A stretch of DNA of 13,719 nucleotides from Dehalococcoidia bacterium UBA1123 (GTDB taxonomy: Bacteria > Chloroflexota > Dehalococcoidia > Lucifugimonadales > UBA1123). Numbering within the stretch: position 1 is the stretch's first letter; every line of letters starts with the position of its first letter. Below, one piece after another: positions 6,576 through 13,719 of the stretch. The notes beneath the pieces were generated by a model. That model worked only from the letters and a program-made list of their open reading frames with translations. It did no database searches and had not been told where the DNA came from. Both the position numbers and the translations under genes were made by a program. Where the stretch lies: contig DCAW01000180.1 of the NCBI GenBank assembly GCA_002313895.1, forward strand, positions 1-13,719. The letters run 5' to 3'.

Positions 6576-7520
6576 TTAATCGTCAGAGCCGCGCACTCGT
6601 CGCCTGTTGTACTCAGTGTCACTCATGGGGCTGTCTGGATCAGGAGACCAATGTGGATCTACAGAGACCTTCCCCAACGCTCTTGCCATCTCACGAACGT
6701 GCACTGCGCCTGAACCGCAACAACTACCGATGTAATTAACGCCAAGATCGCGAGCCCTAACTGCAAAATCGGCCATCTGGTAGCGGGTCATCCTCGTGGG
6801 CTCCAGACGATCTGGGAATGCACTGCTACCCCGTGAACCAGGGTGTCGCGTTCGAACATGCGTGGGCGACGGGCTGTGCAGCCAGGTATGTGTCGGTTGC
6901 TGCACGCAACTCCCCAATGATCGGATAGGTTCGCTCTGGATCCCGCATGCAGTTGACACCGACGATGTCGGCGCCTGCGTCTGAAAGCTTCGCCGCGCAC
7001 TCCCCGGCAGTAAAGCCGTCAGGTGTTGTTGCATCGGCGCGAAACGACATCGTGATCATTGCTGGTAGCCCCGACGTGTGCTTGATACGTTCGAGACACA
7101 ACAACGCCTCGCCCAGATGGTGGAATGTTTCACCAATGAAAAAATCAACACCTGGCTGCGCTTCAATCTGCTCATCAAGCATTCGAGAGGTCAGTTGCGC
7201 CGCGTCAGCATCGTCTTCCCTCCAGCTCAAGGTTGTGCTGAGATCGCCAGCTACTTCCCGCGCCACGCGTGTGGCCATCTCGTTGACCACCTCCATCAGG
7301 TCGCCTTTGCCGACGGATTCCAATTTGGCCCTGCTCCCATAGAAGGCCATTACCTGGATTACGTCAGCTCCGGCGTTGACCATCTCGCTGTAGAGTTCTC
7401 GGATCGCTCCGGAGTGAAAGCGCCTGCGGTGACCCATCCGCGTTGTTCGAGTTCGACAACATAGCCGCCGTCACCGAGCACCACCCCTTCAGAAAGTTGT
7501 TCAAGAATTCCCTTCGCCAT
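6576..7520 (-). pseudogene. Frameshifted betaine-homocysteine S-methyltransferase-like gene
   Basis: The product would be a zinc-dependent enzyme moving a methyl group from betaine (or a similar donor) to homocysteine. The N-terminus from ATG 7520 (good AGGGG ribosome binding site) reads GDGGYVVELEQRGW then AGAFTPE. The frame shifts near 7404-7412, where seven residues expected between FTPE and AIREL (VxxEHPE-like) are missing. The middle continues in another frame (ELYSEMVNAGADVIQ through the zinc-Cys motif GVNCMRDP to PWFTG) and hits a stop at 6826-6828. The C-terminus then resumes in the original frame (FPDRLEPTRMTRYQMADFA, NYIGSCCGSG) to a stop at 6576. The changes fit loss of 22 bases and gain of one, net minus 21. 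All three zinc cysteines survive, so decay is recent or these are sequence errors. It lies 52 bases after the dimethylglycine oxidase gene, whose substrate it would make. Confidence 0.82.
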
Positions 7521-7572
7521 CCTAAATACCCCTTTGGTGTGTCAACTTTATTCGTGCCAGTGGGCCACCACA

Positions 7573-10014
7573 TCAACTTCGCAGCCGTTTGTTGTTTGGA
7601 TCGAACAGTGGCATAGATCTGAGAGTCGCGGGCAGCCGCTCGCCAAAGTATTCGATCTCCACTCGGCCGCCAAGTTTGGACCCAGCTACCGGCAAATATC
7701 CCAGAGCGATGGACTGCCCGATCGAGTATCCAATTCCTGCACTCGTGACGTACCCGGCAATCTTGCCATCCAACCAAATGGGCTCCTTGCCCATGACAAT
7801 TCGAGAGGGATCGTCAAGGGTCATGCACCTGAGACGATTCCTTACACCTGCCGACCGAGCGTCGACCAATGCTGCACGTCCAATAAAGTCGCCCTTGTCC
7901 AGGTCCACACCAAAACCGAGTCCGGCCTGAAGAGGGTTGTACTCGGTATGGATATCTGCGCCCCAGAGGCGGTAACCCTTTTCAAGTCGTAACGAATCCT
8001 GCGCGGTGGTTCCAGCCGCGAGGGCGCCATGTTCCTGTCCGGCTTCCCAGACGATGTCCCAGAAACGAGCGCCATGATCGGCCGGACAGTAGAGTTCCCA
8101 TCCCAGTTCACCGACATACGAAATCCGAACTGCCAGTACCTCGACGTGATTTACCGTGAGTTTTCTAACCACCAGATAAGGAAACGCCTCGTTGGAAACG
8201 TCATCGGTTGTGATTGCCGCGAGTATCTCTCTCGATCTCGGGCCCCACAAGCCAATGCAACACAACTCGTCCGATATGTCATTAAATTCAACGTCGGATC
8301 TCATGTTGCTCTGGGCTTTAATCCAGGACAAATCGTAGGATCCGGTTGAGCCGCCGGTAATCAATAGAAATCTTTCCGGGTCGGTGCGAATGATTGTCAC
8401 GTCACATCTGATCCCCGCGGAATGCGTCAACAATGCGCTGTACGTGACAGTTCCTACGGGACGGTCCATCTGATTGGCAGCGATTAACTGTAGAAACCTG
8501 AGCGCCCCTTTGCCCCGGATTTCGAACTTCGCAAAGGTCGACATGTCGAAGATCCCGGCTCGTTCTCGCGTCCCCAGGTGTTCAGCTGCGGCGGCTGGGG
8601 ACCACTCAAGAGCCTCCCACCCAGTTCGGAGTGATGTCGGGGGTGCTGCAGCCTCGTTCACGGTGAACCAGCGCGGGCGTTCCCACCCACCCGACACTCC
8701 AAAGTGGGCTCCAAGTTCAACAAGTCGAGTATGAAACGGTGTTGTTCGAATGTTTCGTGGCTCGGTAGCCGGCTCCAAAGGGTGAACAATGTCGTAGACC
8801 TCTCGATATTGCTGCATTGAGCGCAAGTGGATGTAGCGATCTTGCAAAGCATGCGGCTCGAAACGGGCGATATCACATTCCCGCGTGTCCCACTCGGTCT
8901 GCCCCGATGTCATCCACTCGGCCATCGTCTTGCCTACACCGCCTGCATGGGTAATCCATATTGCGGCAGCCACCCAGAGCCCCTTGACGCTGGGCGATTG
9001 GCCCATGATGGGCATCCCGTCCGGAGTGAACGAAAAGATGCCATTTAATCTCTTATCCAACTCGACCGATCTAAGGGCCGGAAGCAGTTCGCGGGCGTAT
9101 TCAAATGCCTGGTCAAATTCTTCGTCGATGAACTCGCGTTCAGCAGGCGCTCTTCCATCCTGCCTGGTTGTGGGCAACTTTTCGGACTTGAATGGCATAG
9201 GCTCGTGCCTGTACGTACCAATCCCGTACGAATCTCTTTCCTGACGGAAGTACATTGAACGATCCTGATGGCGGAGGACAGGATGCCGTACTTCCTCTGT
9301 TTCGCCGGGTAGCTGTTCGAGGGGTGTCGTAACGGCGTACTGGTGTTGCATCGGTATCAGCGGGATCGTGATTCCGGCCATCGCTCCAGTGGTCGGCGCC
9401 CATATCCCGGTCGCGATCAGAATCTGCTCGGCCTCAATCGGGCCTTTACTTGTTTGGAGACCACGAATCCGGCCATCGACAATGTCGAACCCCGTGACTA
9501 CGACGTTCCCCACGAACTCGACGCCCATTGACTCTGAGTCGCTCGCCATCGCTTCAACTGCTCGGACAGCACGTGCGATTCCATCACTGGGGACATGCAG
9601 AGCTCCTTGAATCTGACTGGAAAGGAGTGGAATCAGGTCGTTGGCATGTTGCGGTGACAGGAGATCAGCAGCAACACCCCATGAACGTGCAACTCCTAAT
9701 TTGCGTCTGAGGTCGATCAACCTCTCGTTACTCCAGGCAACCTCGAGACTTCCCACGGGGTACCACGCTGGAAGACCGTCTGACTCGAGCCCCGAGTACA
9801 ACTGAGTCGTGTATCGAGCGAACTCGGTCATAGTCTTGGAATAGTTGACCTGGAACACTCCTCCAGGGGCATGCGAAGTCGAACCACCAGTATCAAACAG
9901 CGGGCCCTGGTCAACGACGAGCACATCTGTACAACCGCTCTGAGCGAGATGATATGCAGTGCTCGCTCCTACGATACCAGCGCCGATTATCACGACTCGT
10001 GCGCGATCTTTCAT
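7573..10014 (-). CDS. Dimethylglycine oxidase / demethylase (FAD- and folate-binding)
   Basis: A large two-module enzyme (813 residues) that oxidatively demethylates N,N-dimethylglycine to sarcosine. An imine intermediate is passed internally to tetrahydrofolate, giving 5,10-methylene-THF. The N-terminal half is an FAD amine oxidase with GAGIVG at 11-16. H48 in GGSTSHAPGG fits the covalent flavin attachment of Arthrobacter globiformis dimethylglycine oxidase (His48). H224 (MQHQY) and Y255 (MYFRQE) align with its His225 and Tyr259. From about 425 comes a GcvT-like folate module, including SAGIRCDVTII, CCIGLWGPRSR and VGELGWELY, ending in LFDPNNKRLRS like the reference protein. I chose ATG 10014 over the in-frame ATG at 10065 because it has an AAGGGA ribosome binding site and matches the reference N-terminus. 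Sarcosine dehydrogenase is the main alternative. It is the first gene of the minus operon. Confidence 0.92.
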   Translation of the reverse strand: MKDRARVVIIGAGIVGASTAYHLAQSGCTDVLVVDQGPLFDTGGSTSHAPGGVFQVNYSKTMTEFARYTTQLYSGLESDGLPAWYPVGSLEVAWSNERLIDLRRKLGVARSWGVAADLLSPQHANDLIPLLSSQIQGALHVPSDGIARAVRAVEAMASDSESMGVEFVGNVVVTGFDIVDGRIRGLQTSKGPIEAEQILIATGIWAPTTGAMAGITIPLIPMQHQYAVTTPLEQLPGETEEVRHPVLRHQDRSMYFRQERDSYGIGTYRHEPMPFKSEKLPTTRQDGRAPAEREFIDEEFDQAFEYARELLPALRSVELDKRLNGIFSFTPDGMPIMGQSPSVKGLWVAAAIWITHAGGVGKTMAEWMTSGQTEWDTRECDIARFEPHALQDRYIHLRSMQQYREVYDIVHPLEPATEPRNIRTTPFHTRLVELGAHFGVSGGWERPRWFTVNEAAAPPTSLRTGWEALEWSPAAAAEHLGTRERAGIFDMSTFAKFEIRGKGALRFLQLIAANQMDRPVGTVTYSALLTHSAGIRCDVTIIRTDPERFLLITGGSTGSYDLSWIKAQSNMRSDVEFNDISDELCCIGLWGPRSREILAAITTDDVSNEAFPYLVVRKLTVNHVEVLAVRISYVGELGWELYCPADHGARFWDIVWEAGQEHGALAAGTTAQDSLRLEKGYRLWGADIHTEYNPLQAGLGFGVDLDKGDFIGRAALVDARSAGVRNRLRCMTLDDPSRIVMGKEPIWLDGKIAGYVTSAGIGYSIGQSIALGYLPVAGSKLGGRVEIEYFGERLPATLRSMPLFDPNNKRLRS

Positions 10015-10056
10015 CCGATTCCCTTCCGTTGGTGCGAAGCAACTGGATTCAACGGC

Positions 10057-10062
10057 ATCATA
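10057..10062 (-). promoter_or_regulatory. Possible -10 box for the dimethylglycine oxidase operon
   Basis: The minus strand reads TTG then TATGAT here, a good -10 hexamer about 43 bases before the ATG at 10014. The -35 at the usual distance is poor (near AACACC), so an activator may be needed. A 6-bp inverted repeat (CGTCTG 10092-10097, CAGACG 10107-10112) lies in the same 123-bp divergent gap and could be an operator. Both are weak calls. Confidence 0.3.
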
Positions 10063-10137
10063 CAAGTCGAACCTGGGAGGGTGTTACATTGCGTCTGGAC
10101 CTTCATCAGACGGACGAAAAGGAATCCGAGAACTGGA

Positions 10138-11097
10138 ATGCCAACTCAGACGATTACACAGCGGCTCGATTCAGGTGATCTTCTCTTGATGGACGGAGGG
10201 ACTGGTTCGGAACTGCAGAGACGCGGAGTTGACGTGTTGCAGGGGGCGACGGCACAGCGTCTTGGCGCATGGTCTGGGCCTGCCAACATCGACGCGCCAG
10301 ATGTTGTGGCTGAAGTACATCGCGACTATTTAGAAGCACGCGCCGACATTATTATCAGCAATTCGTTTTGGACGAATCGTCACCGGCTCGCGCCAATCGG
10401 TCTCGGAAACAATTGGGAACGTTACGCCCGGGCCGCTGCTCGAATTGCTGTGGAGACGCGGAACGATACGAATCTCGAGGCGTTTGTAGCAGGGGGTATT
10501 GCCGCACCCTGCGTGGAGGTGGCGCTCCCTCGGGCGGGGCAAAACCCCTCGTCCGATGTGGAATCGCTAGGAGCAACTTCAGTCCGAAAAATGTTCTCAG
10601 AAGTGGCCAGTGTTCTGGCCGATGAAGGAGCCGATTTCATCCTCCCCGAATATATCGGACATATCGAAGATGCAGTGGCTGCGGTCGAAGGGGCATCTGA
10701 AGCCGGGTTGCCGGTGCTGCTCGGCATGCGCCACGTGACCACCAACGGCAATCTCCAATACGGTGAATCATTTGAAGAACTTGGTGCTGCTTTATCCGGT
10801 CTCGGAGTTGCCGGAGTTATGCTCATGTGCAGCCAACCTGAGGAAGTCAGCGGAAGCTTGCCGAACTTGCGAAATGCTTTCGATGGACCGATTGGAGCTT
10901 ATTCGCAAATCGGCTATCGCCCGATTGCGCCACTCGGGGGTGAAGAATCGAAAAATCCACTCCCCCCGGGTGAAAACAGTCCGGTCAGGCTTGCCGAGTT
11001 CGCTTCTGACTGGTTAGCAATGGGGGCTCAGATCGTTGGCGGGTGCTGCGCTACGACTCCTGCCCATATCAAAGCGATGAGTAAACTTTTGGATTAA
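10138..11097 (+). CDS. Homocysteine S-methyltransferase family protein
   Basis: A complete 319-residue member of the S-methyl_trans family, predicted to transfer a methyl group from a small donor (betaine, S-methylmethionine or similar) to homocysteine, making methionine. Residues 18-24 (MDGGTGS) begin the barrel. The zinc-binding cysteines are C231 (LMCSQPE) and C303/C304 (VGGCCATTPAHI), all present. MDGGTGSELQRRG and the spacing place it nearer the MmuM-like branch than the betaine-specific type found as a pseudogene at 6576-7520. ATG 10138 gives the usual family length; a GGA sits right before it, with AAGGA about 15 bases upstream, so initiation looks weak. The frame stays open further upstream but shows no family sequence there. 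It is divergent from dimethylglycine oxidase and may supply its substrate or replace the broken copy. It heads a plus-strand group with the two genes that follow. Confidence 0.88.
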   Translation: MPTQTITQRLDSGDLLLMDGGTGSELQRRGVDVLQGATAQRLGAWSGPANIDAPDVVAEVHRDYLEARADIIISNSFWTNRHRLAPIGLGNNWERYARAAARIAVETRNDTNLEAFVAGGIAAPCVEVALPRAGQNPSSDVESLGATSVRKMFSEVASVLADEGADFILPEYIGHIEDAVAAVEGASEAGLPVLLGMRHVTTNGNLQYGESFEELGAALSGLGVAGVMLMCSQPEEVSGSLPNLRNAFDGPIGAYSQIGYRPIAPLGGEESKNPLPPGENSPVRLAEFASDWLAMGAQIVGGCCATTPAHIKAMSKLLD

Positions 11098-11113
11098 CCG
11101 CCAGGCGGAGTAA

Positions 11114-11269
11114 GTAGTAGAACGGCTTGTCGCTCCATATTACCTGGTCGATGAAGCGACGCAGATCGTAGGTGTGTTCTGGCCGACGAATACCAGTCAA
11201 CCGAAATACGACTACCGCGATGCGGCCGTGCTGGCACAAAGAGAGACACTGAAGACCTGGGAGATCGAA
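11114..11269 (+). pseudogene. Possible remnant coding sequence in frame with the next gene
   Basis: Between a TAA at 11111-11113 and the enolase-superfamily start at 11270 the same frame is open and reads like real protein. It includes VAPYYLVDEATQIVGVFW, then PTNTSQPKYDYRDAAVLAQRE. There is no ATG and only one GTG (11174). I do not recognise a family. It may be the tail of a truncated upstream gene that has lost its stop. Alternatively it is a chance open stretch. A 6-bp inverted repeat (11129-11134 with 11155-11160) lies within it. Confidence 0.25.
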
Positions 11270-12445
11270 ATGAAAATCACAGATGTAAAGTTATCCGACC
11301 CCTGGTATGTCCACGGCAAGGAGAGTACTGACGCAACGGTTGTGAACCCTGCAATTCGTGCTACATCGCTCCTGGAGATTACGACTGACGAGGGCGTGTC
11401 GGGATTTACTGCCGTCAGTGAACTCCATATTGGGCCCCAGGATGGCTCGTTGAAGAAGGTGCTCATCGACCATGCGTTCAGGCCGCTTGTCGTCGGCGAG
11501 GATCCCCTCGATACCGAAAGGATCTGGGACAAGATGTACTGGGGCAGCGTGCGGTGGGGTCGGAGAGGTGTGGCTCTGGCGGTGATCGGTTCGATCGATA
11601 TCGCGCTATGGGACCTGAAGGGGAAAATTCTCGGGCAGCCGGTACACAAACTGTTGGGGGCGCACCGGGACACGGTCGCGGCCTACGGGAGCAGTGTCAG
11701 CTTGAACGTGAGCGAGGAGGAGCTGGTCGGGATCTACTCTGGATACGTTGAGGCCGGGTTCAAGATGGTGAAGATGAAGGTCGGGAAGCGAGACTCGAAC
11801 GAGGACCTGGAGCGCGTCAAGCTGATCAGGGAAATCATTGGCCCGAACGTGGATCTTGCCCTCGACGTGAATTCCGGGTGGAGTCTTAACGCGGCATTAC
11901 GAATGTGCGAGAGGCTGGAGCCGTACAACATTTACTGGCTGGAGGAGCCGCTGCCTCCTGACGAGATCGACAATCACGTGAAACTCGCTCGGGAGACGAG
12001 CATTCCAATTGCTGTTGGCGAGACCCATGCAACTAAGTGGGAGTTCAAAGAGCTGATGGAGAGGGAGGCCATCCAGATCGTCCAGGCGGACATCGTGAGA
12101 TGCGGCGGCGTAACCGAGTGGGTTAAGATCGCGGCCATTGCCGATGCATACGGCCTGCCTATGTGCCCGCATGCAACCACCGATCTCGCAGCGTCTCTGG
12201 TGGCGGCGGTGCCGAACGGGTTGTTCGTCGAGTGTTTCAGGACGTCGGCAGATCCGGCAGGAGCGTCGCCGTTCGTTGATCCAGTTCTTCCGAAAAACGG
12301 TGAGATTTCGCCGAATCAGAAACCTGGCTTTGGGATCGAGATAGATGATGAGGTTCTGGCGAAACTCCAGGCTGGACCTAAGCCTGATCCGGAGAAGCTG
12401 TGGTTCGCTACGAAGAGGGGTTGGCAGTGGCCTCCGTACCTGTAG
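11270..12445 (+). CDS. Mandelate racemase/muconate lactonizing enzyme family protein
   Basis: A complete 391-residue enolase-superfamily protein, distinct in subgroup from the one at 3903. Capping domain about 1-130 (SIDIALWDLKGK at 108-119), then the barrel. The second-strand KxK base motif is present (K168-M-K170), as in mandelate racemase-type members. Metal ligands are D199 (DVNSGW), E225 (LEEPLPP) and E251 (GETHATK). D274 and H301 (PHATTD) can form the opposite base dyad. This arrangement fits racemase, epimerase or acid-sugar dehydratase chemistry; the substrate is not readable. The frame is open from a GTG at 11174, but ATG 11270 has a GGGAG ribosome binding site eight bases upstream and matches the family N-terminus (MKITDV). 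The C-terminus ends RGWQWPPYL, and part of that coding sequence recurs at 2296-2319. It lies 172 bases after the methyltransferase gene and 124 before the aldolase. Confidence 0.88.
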   Translation: MKITDVKLSDPWYVHGKESTDATVVNPAIRATSLLEITTDEGVSGFTAVSELHIGPQDGSLKKVLIDHAFRPLVVGEDPLDTERIWDKMYWGSVRWGRRGVALAVIGSIDIALWDLKGKILGQPVHKLLGAHRDTVAAYGSSVSLNVSEEELVGIYSGYVEAGFKMVKMKVGKRDSNEDLERVKLIREIIGPNVDLALDVNSGWSLNAALRMCERLEPYNIYWLEEPLPPDEIDNHVKLARETSIPIAVGETHATKWEFKELMEREAIQIVQADIVRCGGVTEWVKIAAIADAYGLPMCPHATTDLAASLVAAVPNGLFVECFRTSADPAGASPFVDPVLPKNGEISPNQKPGFGIEIDDEVLAKLQAGPKPDPEKLWFATKRGWQWPPYL

Positions 12446-12569
12446 GACGTGAATCTCACCCCATTCAGAGCCCGACAAAAAATCAACCTGGCCGAAGTTA
12501 CCGCAGGCCTTTCCGTTATTCTTGCCAGTCTCTTTAATCGAGCCTCGATTGTCCAAGGATTTGCTCCTG

Positions 12570-13310
12570 ATGCACGGCATAGAGTCCCTCAAAACGCGAA
12601 TACGCAACGGTGATCGAGTTGTCGGAGCGTCGGTACGCATGTGGGCTACACAATCCGACGTTGACAGGACGTTATCGTTTGCTGATTACGACTTCCTTGC
12701 TGTCGATGCTCAGCACAGCCCGTTCAGCGAAGAAAATCTTGTAAACATTTGCGAGATCGCGAACGGCATGGGCGTTCCAATTCAACTGAGGATCAAGCAC
12801 ACCCGGCTTACGTTCCTTATAGGCAACATGCTGGACCTTGGACCGTCGCTCATCGAGGTTCCTCAAGTCGAAAATTTGGGTACTGTTCAGGACGCTCTCG
12901 ACAACTTTTATTACCCACAGCGAGGGCGAAGGAGTTGGGGCCCATCACGCAGCCCTCAAACAGGACTGTACCCAGATCGTCATGAATATGCTGAATGGTG
13001 GAATTCTCATGGCATCTTGTGGATGCAGCTGGAGTCGGTACTTGGTGTCACACGAGCCCGCGAAATGGCCGATCTGGGAGTTGACGTGCTCTCCTGGGGG
13101 CCAAACGATCTTGCTTTCAATCGCGAGGCGAACCCCGACCATGCACTGAAGACGGATGATGACTGCGTCGAACATGTCATCTCATCGCTCAAAGGCTCCG
13201 ACGGAACGTTGTGCTTGCGGACCTACAGTGACGCGCAGCTGGGCAGGTACTCCGATATGGGAGTGACAATGTTTCTGGACGAAAGCAACCTGTTCACCGA
13301 ACCGAGATAG
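12570..13310 (+). CDS. HpcH/HpaI aldolase/citrate lyase family protein
   Basis: A 246-residue TIM-barrel protein of the HpcH/HpaI class II pyruvate aldolase family, which cleaves 2-keto-3-deoxy or hydroxy acids in catabolic pathways. FLAVDAQHSP (43-51) carries the catalytic D46 and H49, with Gln at 48 where the classic family has Glu. R74 (LRIKH) fits the substrate Arg. E155 (MQLESVLG) and D180 (WGPNDLAF) fit the divalent metal ligands. YYPQRGRRSWGPSR (114-127) matches the family's Pro-Arg-Gly-Arg-Arg-Gly loop with Ser in place of the second Gly. The frame is open from a TTG at 12522, but ATG 12570 is preferred: it gives the family N-terminus, with AAGGA ten bases upstream. An aldolase after an enolase-superfamily dehydratase would suit an acid-sugar pathway (dehydrate, then cleave), which is inference. 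The divergent motifs mean the substrate may differ from known members. Confidence 0.82.
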   Translation: MHGIESLKTRIRNGDRVVGASVRMWATQSDVDRTLSFADYDFLAVDAQHSPFSEENLVNICEIANGMGVPIQLRIKHTRLTFLIGNMLDLGPSLIEVPQVENLGTVQDALDNFYYPQRGRRSWGPSRSPQTGLYPDRHEYAEWWNSHGILWMQLESVLGVTRAREMADLGVDVLSWGPNDLAFNREANPDHALKTDDDCVEHVISSLKGSDGTLCLRTYSDAQLGRYSDMGVTMFLDESNLFTEPR

Positions 13311-13421
13311 CCAACAACGATATCTTGCTGTCACCGGTCAGTGGCACCCTTCGCCTGCGGCACAATCAGAACTTGGCTCAATTACTAAGAAATCGCCCCG
13401 ACTAGCCGATACCAAACCCGT

Positions 13422-13490
13422 TTATCCCGCCGAGGCGCTTGCGCCCACTGCTGCGTTCCAGTGAACAACTCAGTGCTGTGCAGCTGTCGG
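13422..13490 (-). pseudogene. 3' relic of a third LLM flavin monooxygenase
   Basis: The minus strand matches the last 94 bases of flavin monooxygenase 2 (2339-2432) with two gaps. RQ-LHSTELFTG is followed, after a frame change, by NAAVGASASAG and a stop at 13422-13424; the intact gene ends LHSTELFTGELLPRLNVAVGATASVG. The relic lacks 6 and then 19 bases, which accounts for its 69-base length. The other bases are clearly similar but not identical, so it descends from a diverged paralogue rather than a fresh copy. Its 5' side ends where the insertion-sequence-like sequence begins, suggesting the gene was cut by that element. Confidence 0.75.
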
Positions 13491-13564
13491 ACGTCAGCAA
13501 AAGTGGGACAGTTTTCGGGCCTGAAATAAGAGAGAGATCGGCGGGATTGAGCTCCCTGGGATAG
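13491..13564. other. Possible insertion-sequence end between gene relic and transposase
   Basis: GTCAGCAAAAGTGGGACAGT (13494-13513) resembles the type of terminal inverted repeat carried by many bacterial insertion sequences. It begins just where similarity to the flavin monooxygenase relic stops. No partner end is in the window to confirm it. The transposase frame to the right has a TAG at 13562-13564 and its upstream part is absent from all three frames, so the element would be internally deleted. Confidence 0.3.
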
Positions 13565-13719
13565 ATTCCAGATGAAGGAGCAAGAAGGATCCGTTCAGAT
13601 GATGTGATGCACACCCTCACCGGGCTCTTCACGTCGAACGGCGTGCCGGAGCACATCAGGTCGGACAACGGTCCGGAGTTCACGTCGAAGGCGATCCGGG
13701 ACTGGTTGCCGCGTGTCGG
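13565..13719 (+). mobile_element. Truncated IS3-family-type transposase (integrase core), runs off the edge
   Basis: The frame from 13565 to the right edge reads EGARRIRSDDV, then a Leu-rich stretch, then GVPEHIRSDNGPEFTSKA and IRDWLPRV. This is the part of an rve/DDE integrase core around the second catalytic Asp (SDNGPEF), as in OrfB transposases of IS3-family elements. It starts abruptly: a TAG at 13562-13564 precedes it, and the roughly 200 residues expected before it (helix-turn-helix region and first catalytic Asp) are missing from every frame upstream. The third catalytic Glu would lie outside the window. The gene is therefore 5'-truncated and probably dead. Confidence 0.8.

Noticed and set aside
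6566..6587. GTCCCACTTT also occurs inverted near 13500, hinting at a paired insertion-sequence end
   Set aside because: Only ten bases are shared, the flanks do not align, and no transposase sequence lies between the sites.
7364..7992. Other-frame ORFs over the dimethylglycine oxidase and methyltransferase junction
   Set aside because: They are shadows; their sequences carry no domain signature and conflict with clear family motifs on the minus strand.
11897..12640. Long minus-strand open frame of about 247 codons
   Set aside because: It mirrors the second enolase-superfamily gene, whose catalytic motifs lie on the plus strand.
13402..13683. Minus-strand open frame of 93 codons at the right edge
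   Set aside because: It overlaps the plus-strand transposase fragment and the monooxygenase relic in the wrong frame; neither family signature is in it.
1..13719. CRISPR array, rRNA, riboswitch, toxin-antitoxin or defence system
   Set aside because: No regularly spaced repeats, no conserved RNA motifs and no matching protein signatures were seen on either strand.

Overview
The window looks like a piece of accessory, catabolic chromosome from an uncultivated marine bacterium. My best guess is a SAR202-type Chloroflexota lineage (inference, about 0.6). No rRNA, tRNA or other phylogenetic marker is present. The guess rests on gene content: two luciferase-like flavin monooxygenases, two mandelate-racemase/enolase-superfamily enzymes, a phytanoyl-CoA dioxygenase, a dimethylglycine oxidase and an HpcH/HpaI aldolase-like protein within 12 kb. 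Paralogue expansions of the enolase, flavin-monooxygenase and PhyH-type families are a published hallmark of SAR202 genomes. Most genes are G+C-rich to moderately so. The first gene (2-520) is visibly A+T-rich.

Layout. Left edge (2-520, minus): a small P-loop nucleoside/adenylate-kinase-like protein. 521-937: no gene; it ends in a perfect 18-bp inverted repeat. 938-1159: a broken 3' piece of a neutral-ceramidase-like gene. 1182-2240 (plus): flavin monooxygenase 1, convergent with flavin monooxygenase 2 (minus, 2339-3451). A 24-bp relic of an enolase 3' end and a hairpin lie between them. 3903-5060 (plus): an acid-sugar-dehydratase-like enolase-superfamily gene, after a 450-bp divergent intergenic region.

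The central minus-strand operon runs from 10014 down to 5263: dimethylglycine oxidase, a frameshifted betaine-homocysteine methyltransferase pseudogene, a 24-residue small ORF, an 89-residue unknown protein and a PhyH dioxygenase. The last three are joined by start/stop overlaps. Divergent from it, on plus, come an intact homocysteine S-methyltransferase of a different subfamily (10138-11097), a second enolase-superfamily gene (11270-12445) and an HpcH/HpaI aldolase-like gene (12570-13310). The right edge holds the relic tail of a third flavin monooxygenase (13422-13490, minus) and a truncated IS3-type transposase (13565 to the edge).

How it may work together. Betaine-homocysteine methyltransferase makes dimethylglycine from betaine, and dimethylglycine oxidase demethylates that to sarcosine while passing a one-carbon unit to folate. 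The methyltransferase in the operon is broken, but an intact family member sits 123 bp away in divergent orientation, so the step may have been replaced. The other enzymes (dehydratase, aldolase, monooxygenases, Fe(II)/2-oxoglutarate dioxygenase) suggest oxidation of varied dissolved organic compounds. No substrate can be read from sequence alone.

The most distinctive signal is gene decay. Four fragments of catabolic genes are visible: ceramidase tail, enolase tail, monooxygenase tail and the broken methyltransferase. A fifth protein-like stretch (11114-11269) is possible. Together with the truncated transposase, these mark the window as a rearranging assembly of duplicated enzyme genes. I found no CRISPR array, no defence system, no convincing RNA gene and no clearly new multi-gene system.
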